Below, piece after piece: positions 58,798-64,000 of a stretch of DNA of 64,000 bases (its first letter is position 1; the number at the start of each line of letters is the position of its first letter). The notes under the pieces are model-generated. The model was given only the letters and a program-made list of their open reading frames with translations. It ran no database searches and had not been told where the DNA came from. This DNA comes from Streptomyces rugosispiralis (GTDB taxonomy: Bacteria; Actinomycetota; Actinomycetes; Streptomycetales; Streptomycetaceae), in assembly GCF_024505145.1 (NCBI RefSeq), contig NZ_JANIAA010000043.1, forward strand, positions 20,794 through 84,793, written 5' to 3'. The translations under genes and the position numbers were made by a program.

Positions 58798-58874
58798 GAG
58801 GCGGACGGGTCATGAACGGGAACGCGGGGCACGCCCACTGCCGCAATCGACGCGGAGTGTCTACCCTCGGTGAC

Positions 58875-59459
58875 ATGCACCGGGCACTGATCGTCGTCGA
58901 CGTCCAGAACGACTTCTGCGAGGGCGGAAGCCTCGCGGTGACGGGGGGCGCCGATGTCGCCGCCGCGATCACCGATCTGATCGGGGAGGCCACGCCCGGT
59001 TACCGGCACGTCGTCGCCACCCGTGATCACCACATCGATCCGGGCGATCACTTCTCGGACAATCCCGACTACGAGCACACCTGGCCGGTGCACTGCGTCG
59101 CGGGCACCGAGGGCGTCGGGTTCCATCCGAACTTCGCGCCCGCCGTCGCCTCCGGCGCGATCGACGCGGTCTTCGACAAGGGTGCCTACACGGGGGCGTA
59201 CAGCGGCTTCGAGGGCTCCGACGAGCACGGCACCCCGCTCGCCCAGTGGCTGCGCGAGCGGGAGGTGACCGAGGTGGACGTGGTGGGCATCGCCACCGAC
59301 CACTGCGTGCGGGCCACGGCGCTGGACGCGCGCCGCGAGGGGTTCGCGGCGCATGTCCTGCTGGACCTGACCGCGGGCGTCTCCCCGGCCACGACCGAGC
59401 GCGCCCTGGGGGAGCTGCGGGCGGCCGGGGTCGAGCTCAGCGGCAAACCGGTCGTCTGA
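58875..59459 (+). CDS. pncA: nicotinamidase
   Basis: 194 residues. Catalytic triad: Asp in ALIVVDVQNDFCEGG, Lys in VFDKGAYTGAYSGFEG, Cys in IATDHCVRATALDA. Metal ligands in TRDHHIDPGDHFSDNPDYEH (Asp, His, His). It converts nicotinamide to nicotinate, feeding PncB just upstream. Start at ATG 58875 (MHRALIVV); upstream in-frame codons are not conserved in character. Confidence 0.95.
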   Translation: MHRALIVVDVQNDFCEGGSLAVTGGADVAAAITDLIGEATPGYRHVVATRDHHIDPGDHFSDNPDYEHTWPVHCVAGTEGVGFHPNFAPAVASGAIDAVFDKGAYTGAYSGFEGSDEHGTPLAQWLREREVTEVDVVGIATDHCVRATALDARREGFAAHVLLDLTAGVSPATTERALGELRAAGVELSGKPVV

Positions 59460-59794
59460 GGACCCCGGAGGCGCCCAGAACGCCCTCCAGCCCCCTTCCC
59501 GACCGCTACTCGGCGGCCTGACCGGCAAGGCTGGATCGGCCGCCGCCCCGGGCCCCGGCGCTATGGGGCGCAAGAGGCGGGGCTTTCCCCTACCCGCCCC
59601 TTCCCGATACCAAGGGCTTCGCCCCTGGACCCCGGGGTCTGGGGCGGAGCCCCGCCTTCCAGCCCCTCCAGGGGGCACCTCCCAGCGGTAGCTGGGGGAG
59701 TTTGAGGAGCGGGGTCTGGGGCGGAGCCCCAGTTGTGGGAAGGGGCGGGTAGGGGAACAGCCCGCCGCAGGCGCCACGCCCCCTCGGACACCCC
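59460..59794. repeat. intergenic palindromic repeats
   Basis: 335 bp between convergent genes. It contains ggggtctggggcggagcccc twice, cccagcggtagctggg and ggacccc palindromes. No gene is seen; it probably serves as terminator. Confidence 0.75.
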
Positions 59795-60109
59795 CTACGA
59801 GGCCGGGGCCGGGGGTCTGAGGAGGGCGGCCATGGGATGCCAGAGCTCCCCTCCGCGGTCCGGCGCGGTGCGCCAGACCACCCCGTCGGGATGGTGGAGC
59901 ACCGCCGTCACCTCGTCGGGTGTCGGCGGCGCGGTGTTGCCGCGCAGATAGACAGCGCGCAGCCCGAGATTGCGGAGCCTGGTCAGGGCTCGCTGGCGGT
60001 TCGCGGCGTGTACCAGTACGCGCACGCCACCCTCGCCCAGCGGGCGCGGCAGCGTCAGCGCGACCACCACACTGCCGCCCGGCAGCTTGGTGAATCCTCC
60101 GTCGGCCAT
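59795..60109 (-). CDS. conserved small hypothetical protein
   Basis: 104 residues: MADGGFTKLPGGSVVVALTL, GVRVLVHAANRQRALTRLRN, LGLRAVYLRGNTAPPTPDEV, TAVLHHPDGVVWRT. Codon use fits a real gene. No recognised domain, signal or membrane helix. It sits between pncA and the M6 protease as a solitary gene. Confidence 0.7.
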   Translation of the reverse strand: MADGGFTKLPGGSVVVALTLPRPLGEGGVRVLVHAANRQRALTRLRNLGLRAVYLRGNTAPPTPDEVTAVLHHPDGVVWRTAPDRGGELWHPMAALLRPPAPAS

Positions 60110-60172
60110 TGCGGGTCATGTCCCCCGTGAGACGTCGTGTCAACAAGAAGGTCGTAGGGGCATCTAAACGCG

Positions 60173-60206
60173 AACGGCCGCCGCCCGCTAGGGGGCGACG
60201 GCCGTT
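60173..60206. terminator. terminator hairpin
   Basis: aacggccg pairs with cggccgtt over an inner gc-rich stem, 35-70 bp past the M6 protease stop. Confidence 0.7.
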
Positions 60207-60243
60207 ACCGCTCTGACCTGCGAAAACGCAGACTGGTGTGGAT

Positions 60244-62631
60244 CTAGGAGGCGGACGGTCCGACCTGGACGGTCATCGTCGAGCCGCCCGGGAGCTCCTT
60301 GAGGATCTTGATCCGGGTGTTGGTGTCAGCAACCTTGACACTGCCGGTCGGGTTGCTGTTGTCCCAGTACGTCCCCTTGTGGTCGTCGAAGACCGGGACG
60401 CCCGGCTTCGGCTTCACCTTGGCGGCCTTGCCGTCGTTGTGCAGCGTGAAGCCGTCCGAGGGGAGCCGACTGAAGGGCGAGTCGTACGCCTGGATCCGGT
60501 TGCGCATCAGCTTGCCGTCCGCCCACTTCTCGGCGGCCGGGTGGGCGTCGATCGGCAGGATCAGACCGCTGCCCGGGTGGACGCCGACGTTGTTGTCCGG
60601 CTGCGAGGTGTCCCACTGCCAGATCAGCAGCCCGTTCTGGTACGGGAAGTGCTCGACCCAGTCGGGCCGGGTGGAGGCCCAGCCGAAGTTGTACGGACCG
60701 GTCTTGAGGGTGGTGTCGTACGACACGTACTGGCGGTTCTCGGCGAGGTAGTACTGCGGGTAGTCCTTGGTGAAGGAGCCGCCGATGCGCGAGAAGCCCT
60801 TCGCCGTCCAGCCGTTGTCGTCGCCCTCGGCGCCGTCGCTGAAGACCGGGGCGCCGTCGGCGGTCAGGGTGATCGCGTCGGCCGCGAAGCCCTTCTGCGC
60901 CACCCCGCCGTCGGTCTGGTAGCGGAAGCGCAGGTCGATCTTCTTGCCCGCGTAGGCGTCCAGCGGGAAGGAGAGCTTCTTGTACGCGCCCGAGGTGCCG
61001 GTCAGCGCGGGCTTGTCACCGGCGTCGCGCGGGATGGCCTTGCCGTCCGCGGTGCCGTCGACCGGCGTCCAGTTGGCGCCGCCGTCCGTGGAGACCTCGG
61101 CGTAGAGGTAGTCGTAGTTCTCCTCGATGTCCCACCAGCCCTGGAGGTCCAGGCTGGCCTTGGACTTACCCGTGAGGTCCACGGACCGGGTCAGGGTGTT
61201 CTTGAGGTCGTCGCCCATCCCGCTCCACCACTGCTTGGAGCCCTCGGCGGGGGCGACCACCTCGGTCTTGACGGCCTTGGCGGGCAGCTCGACCACCAGC
61301 GCCTGCTTGTTCTTGGTGTTGTACTCGGCCACCCCGAGAGTGTGGGTGGACTTCTTACCCGCCTTGGCCGAGGCGTAGTTCAGCCAGCCCAGCTGGAGCT
61401 TGTCCCAGGCGTTCATATCGCCGGGCAGATCGCCGATGGCGTCCTTACCGGTGCCGAGCCAGGATCCCGCGGACATCAGCGACCAGTAGGCGACGGACGA
61501 CTCCCCCTTGCCGGTGGTGTCGTACTCGTCCGGCAGGCCCAGGTCATGGCCGTACTCATGGGCGAAGACGCCGAGGCCGCCGTTCTCCGGCTGCATGGTG
61601 TAGTCGCCGACCCAGATGCCGGTGTCGCCGATCTGCGTACCGCCCGACTTGTTCTCGCCGGGGCCGGTCTTGCCCGCGTCCGTGCCGTACGCGTACCAGC
61701 GGTGCGCCCAGATGGCGTCCTCGCCCTGGGCCCCGCCGCCCGCGGACTCGTCCTCACCGGCGTGGACGATCTGGAAGTGGTCGATGTAGCCGTCGGGCTC
61801 GTTGAAGTTGCCGTCGCCGTCGTAGTCGTAGCGGTCCCACTGGTCGTACTTGGCCAGGTCCGCCTTGATCTGCGCGTCGGTGCGGCCGGCCGCCTTCTGG
61901 TCCTTGGCCCACTGGTTGACGCCGTCGCGGATCAGGTCCCAGGCGTTGGCGCAGTTGGTGTCGCCGCAGTAGTTGGAGCCGTAGCGGGCCTCGTTCCAGT
62001 CGACCTTGACCCAGTCGGAGACCTCGCCGTCCACCGAGTAGCGGCCCGAGGACTGCTTCTCGTAGTACTTCTTCAGGGATTCCTTCTTCTTGTCCTTGGA
62101 GAAGTAGAGGTCCTGGAAGTGCTGGCGGTTGTAGTCCTTCTGCCAGGCCGTGCTGTTGTCCTTGGCGCGGTCCGGCTGGGCGATGGTGTTGTGCGCCGGG
62201 CCCGGGTCGCCGCCGTACTTCTTCACCGGCGGCTCGGGACCGTCCCCGTCCGGGTCGTACATGGTGGTGTTGTCCACCTTGTCGCCGAAGTCGACCAGGA
62301 TGGTGAAGATCTTGTCGGTCTTCTCCCGGGCCAGCTCGACGTACTTGCCCTTGCCGAGCTTCACGACCTTGGACGCCCCGCGCGTGGTCGCCTTGGCGTC
62401 GCCGGAGATGACCTGCCGCAGCGCCTCCTGGCGCTGCGCTTCCCGCTGCTTGCTGTAGGGACCCTCGAGATCGTGCTGGACATCCGTCTTCGCGGGCGCC
62501 GGATCATGGCGCTCAACACGCGTAGACGGTGCGTCCGCCTGGGCCATGCCGGTCGACAGCGCCGCCGCTCCGAGCGCGGCCACCACTGTGGCTATGGCGG
62601 CCGATCTGACCGTCCTCCGTTGGCTGTTCAC
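60244..62631 (-). CDS. secreted M6 (immune inhibitor A-type) metalloprotease
   Basis: 795 residues from a GTG (VNSQRRTVRSAAIATVVAAL) with GGGGAGGA upstream. Signal cleavage is after AQA. A propeptide of about 50 residues precedes FTILVDFGDKVD (strand before the domain). The zinc site is FAHEYGHDLGLPDEYD (HExxHxxGxxD). Later come beta-sandwich modules (SLDLQGWWDIEENYDYLYAE; KLSFPLDAYAGKKIDLRFRY). M6 proteases degrade host or environmental proteins and are common exoenzymes in Streptomyces. Confidence 0.95.
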   Translation of the reverse strand: MNSQRRTVRSAAIATVVAALGAAALSTGMAQADAPSTRVERHDPAPAKTDVQHDLEGPYSKQREAQRQEALRQVISGDAKATTRGASKVVKLGKGKYVELAREKTDKIFTILVDFGDKVDNTTMYDPDGDGPEPPVKKYGGDPGPAHNTIAQPDRAKDNSTAWQKDYNRQHFQDLYFSKDKKKESLKKYYEKQSSGRYSVDGEVSDWVKVDWNEARYGSNYCGDTNCANAWDLIRDGVNQWAKDQKAAGRTDAQIKADLAKYDQWDRYDYDGDGNFNEPDGYIDHFQIVHAGEDESAGGGAQGEDAIWAHRWYAYGTDAGKTGPGENKSGGTQIGDTGIWVGDYTMQPENGGLGVFAHEYGHDLGLPDEYDTTGKGESSVAYWSLMSAGSWLGTGKDAIGDLPGDMNAWDKLQLGWLNYASAKAGKKSTHTLGVAEYNTKNKQALVVELPAKAVKTEVVAPAEGSKQWWSGMGDDLKNTLTRSVDLTGKSKASLDLQGWWDIEENYDYLYAEVSTDGGANWTPVDGTADGKAIPRDAGDKPALTGTSGAYKKLSFPLDAYAGKKIDLRFRYQTDGGVAQKGFAADAITLTADGAPVFSDGAEGDDNGWTAKGFSRIGGSFTKDYPQYYLAENRQYVSYDTTLKTGPYNFGWASTRPDWVEHFPYQNGLLIWQWDTSQPDNNVGVHPGSGLILPIDAHPAAEKWADGKLMRNRIQAYDSPFSRLPSDGFTLHNDGKAAKVKPKPGVPVFDDHKGTYWDNSNPTGSVKVADTNTRIKILKELPGGSTMTVQVGPSAS

Positions 62632-62950
62632 TCGCTCAGTCCTCCCCTTTCCACACCAGTGCCGGACATTTGACCGGAGTGGCAGGAGAAAAGACAGACC
62701 TTGACTTGGACTGATGAGACAAGTACGTTCTGCGATCCCGACGTTCCGTTTAACGGACAGCAACGGGCGCGCCTTGCACGCCGGTTGGCACACCCGATGA
62801 TTCCGTGCGCCCCCTGTGCAACAGCGTCGTGGGTGAGGTCACGCTTACTTCCGTTCCCCTCGGGCATGCAGGACCGTAGAGTCAGGACTGACGGTGCACT
62901 TCGGCCTGACTCATGCCCCCTGCATATCGCCCCCGAGGACGGATCCCGCC
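62632..62950. other. promoter region, no gene seen
   Basis: About 320 bp between divergent M6 protease and small membrane protein genes. It is moderately AT-rich, with no clear palindrome, tRNA or long frame of coding character. Confidence 0.5.
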
Positions 62951-63232
62951 ATGCCGCGTCCGACTCCTGCACAGCTTGTTTATGGTTCGGCCACCGTCGT
63001 TCTCTCGACCTTCGCCATGCTGCTGCTCTCCCAGACCCGATCGGGGCTCGGGGTGGCGGTGGTGACCGTGGTCGGGCTGGTTCTCGGGCTCCTCGTCGCC
63101 GTCACCGTGCCGGTGGCCCGGGTGTCCCGCACCGGCCGCACCGTCCGCACCAACCGCCCCGTGGCGGGGTCCGGACCGGCCGACCCGGCGAGGGCGCACA
63201 CCCGGGCGCACGCCGACTCACTGCACGGCTGA
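62951..63232 (+). CDS. small membrane protein
   Basis: 93 residues with two helices (LVYGSATVVLSTFAMLLLSQ; LGVAVVTVVGLVLGLLVAVT) and a basic, Thr/Arg-rich C-terminal tail (RTGRTVRTNRPVAGSGPADP). The ATG at 62951 follows GAGGACGG. No family is recognised. Convergent with the RDD gene, only 5 bp apart. Confidence 0.75.
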   Translation: MPRPTPAQLVYGSATVVLSTFAMLLLSQTRSGLGVAVVTVVGLVLGLLVAVTVPVARVSRTGRTVRTNRPVAGSGPADPARAHTRAHADSLHG

Positions 63233-63237
63233 CACCC

Positions 63238-63744
63238 TCACTGCACGGCCGACACCACGACGGTCCGCGCGGCCTTGTCGTGCAGACAGCGCTGGAACGG
63301 CTTGTCCCACAGCAGTGAGGCCGAGTTGACCAGCCAGAAGACCGTGCCGATGAGCAGCGGGATGAGCATCCCCGGCAGTACGTAGACCGCCGCGCGGACC
63401 CAGCCCTGACCGGCCGGCACATTCCCGTCGGACAGCATCGCCACCCGGATGCGCAGTGCCTTCTTGCCGAGCGTCTGTCCGCTGCGGGCCAGCATGACGC
63501 CCTCGTAGCCGAAGTAGAGCGCCATCGTGATGACGAGCGCGAGGGTCACCTTGCCCATGTCCTGCTCGCCCGGGTGGTCCATCGTGTACTGGAGCGCGCC
63601 GGTCGCCGTGAGCGCCACCGTCCAGATCGCGCCGAGGATGACGATGTCGATGAGCCGGGCGGTGAAGCGCTGACCGGGGGTGGCCAGCGGGGGCATCCCC
63701 GGGGGGATCACAGGCGGGGGCGAGGACAGCGGGTCGGGGGCCAT
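63238..63744 (-). CDS. RDD family membrane protein
   Basis: 168 residues. The signature is RFTARLIDIVILGAIW (the R..D..D of the RDD name), then LYFGYEGVMLARSGQTLGKK, ALRIRVAM and VLPGMLIPLLIGTVFWLVNS, ending FQRCLHDKAARTVVV. Three or four helices. Role unknown, perhaps transport. The N-terminus MAPDPLSSPPPVIPPGMPPL is Pro-rich; the frame stays open upstream through a G-rich tract, so a longer N-terminus cannot be excluded. Confidence 0.92.
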   Translation of the reverse strand: MAPDPLSSPPPVIPPGMPPLATPGQRFTARLIDIVILGAIWTVALTATGALQYTMDHPGEQDMGKVTLALVITMALYFGYEGVMLARSGQTLGKKALRIRVAMLSDGNVPAGQGWVRAAVYVLPGMLIPLLIGTVFWLVNSASLLWDKPFQRCLHDKAARTVVVSAVQ

Positions 63745-64000
63745 GCCCCCGATTACATCAGCGGTCCCGGAGGACCGGAAGCTCAGGGGGCGCCTCGGGG
63801 GCCCGGACGGCGATTCGGGGGGCGTAGGGGCGCCTCGGAGGTCAGGGTCGCCTGGGGGCGGGGACCTCGGGGGCGGGGGGTCTCGGGGGCCGGGGGGTCT
63901 CGGCGGGTCAGGGGCCCGGCGGGGGCGGGGGGCCCCGGGGGCGGGGGGCTCGGGGGCGGGGGGCTTGGGGGGGGGGGGGCCTGGCGGGGGGGGGGGGGGG
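63745..64000. other. G-rich terminal tract
   Basis: The + strand is dominated by ggggg runs, ending in two poly-G runs of 10 or more. It may be non-coding, a Pro-rich N-terminus of the RDD gene read on the minus strand, or a sequencing/assembly edge. No gene can be supported. Confidence 0.5.

Noticed and set aside
60238..62673. 811-residue + strand Val/Leu/Gly-rich frame
   Set aside because: Antisense shadow of the M6 protease gene.

Overview
The window is high-GC actinobacterial chromosome, almost certainly Streptomyces. GC at third codon positions is very high. It carries the radical copper oxidase GlxA with a GH6 partner, XRE/DUF397 and anti-sigma ATPase genes, sortases of classes E and F, DasR-type (dre) operators, and the GC-rich palindromic intergenic repeats usual in this genus. 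The species cannot be fixed from the sequence alone. Most flanking genes are ordinary Streptomyces core genes in the order I remember from the SCO283x-SCO292x region of S. coelicolor (recalled, not checked).

Layout. 1-7.3 kb: end of an MFS exporter, an NMT1/THI5-like ABC importer without an ATPase gene, two tandem paralogous HTH regulators, a small protein with a possible amyloid-signalling tail, an HATPase, and an XRE/DUF397 pair. 7.3-12.7 kb: a chitin-active LPMO with a dre operator, tRNA-Lys, a SapA-like secreted protein, and a three-gene unit with a peptidoglycan-binding/DUF1906 protein, a membrane protein and a Tat-exported M15-like protein that lacks the zinc ligands. 12.7-20.7 kb: a DUF642-like protein, a GntR/FCD regulator, a coupled pair (cis-prenyltransferase plus MpaB/Lcp-type DUF2236 oxygenase with EF hands), then a truncated cslA remnant followed by glxA and a GH6 lipoprotein. 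20.8-26 kb: a palindromic repeat array, sortase F and partner, HAD phosphatase, a small antitoxin-like protein and a repeat-rich wall-anchored protein. 26-32.4 kb: ROK regulator divergent from a Gfo/Idh/MocA dehydrogenase across a perfect palindrome, FAH hydrolase, short YidC, sortase E. 32.4-43.9 kb: DUF445, SGNH hydrolase, DUF1707 protein, ABC-2 exporter (ATPase plus two permeases), class A PBP, a second repeat array, GroES-like protein, DUF3618, Bcp and tRNA-Leu. 43.9-47.7 kb: rdgB, a lipoprotein, rph, and divergent GlcNAc PTS genes with three dre sites.

The most exciting locus is 47.9-51.6 kb. It holds a 64-residue Cys-containing precursor peptide, a C39-peptidase ABC exporter, and a glycosyltransferase strongly resembling SunS, the S-glycosyltransferase of sublancin. 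Together they form a compact glycocin-type RiPP cassette. Its core peptide has only three cysteines, which fits one disulfide closing a helix-loop-helix hairpin with a central glycosylated Cys. A dre-like palindrome lies 20 bp upstream of the precursor start, suggesting GlcNAc/DasR control. A strong terminator separates the cassette from the GlcNAc PTS gene upstream.

51.7-64 kb: an MBL-fold hydrolase, cysM, a MoaD-like sulfur carrier (cysO) with an unusual repeat-derived C-terminal extension, a cysteine-type leader peptide and the JAMM protease Mec, which together make up the protein-bound cysteine pathway. They are followed by an amino-acid permease, DUF2017, clpS, pncB, pncA, an M6 (immune inhibitor A-type) secreted protease, a small membrane protein and an RDD protein. 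The window ends in a G-rich tract.
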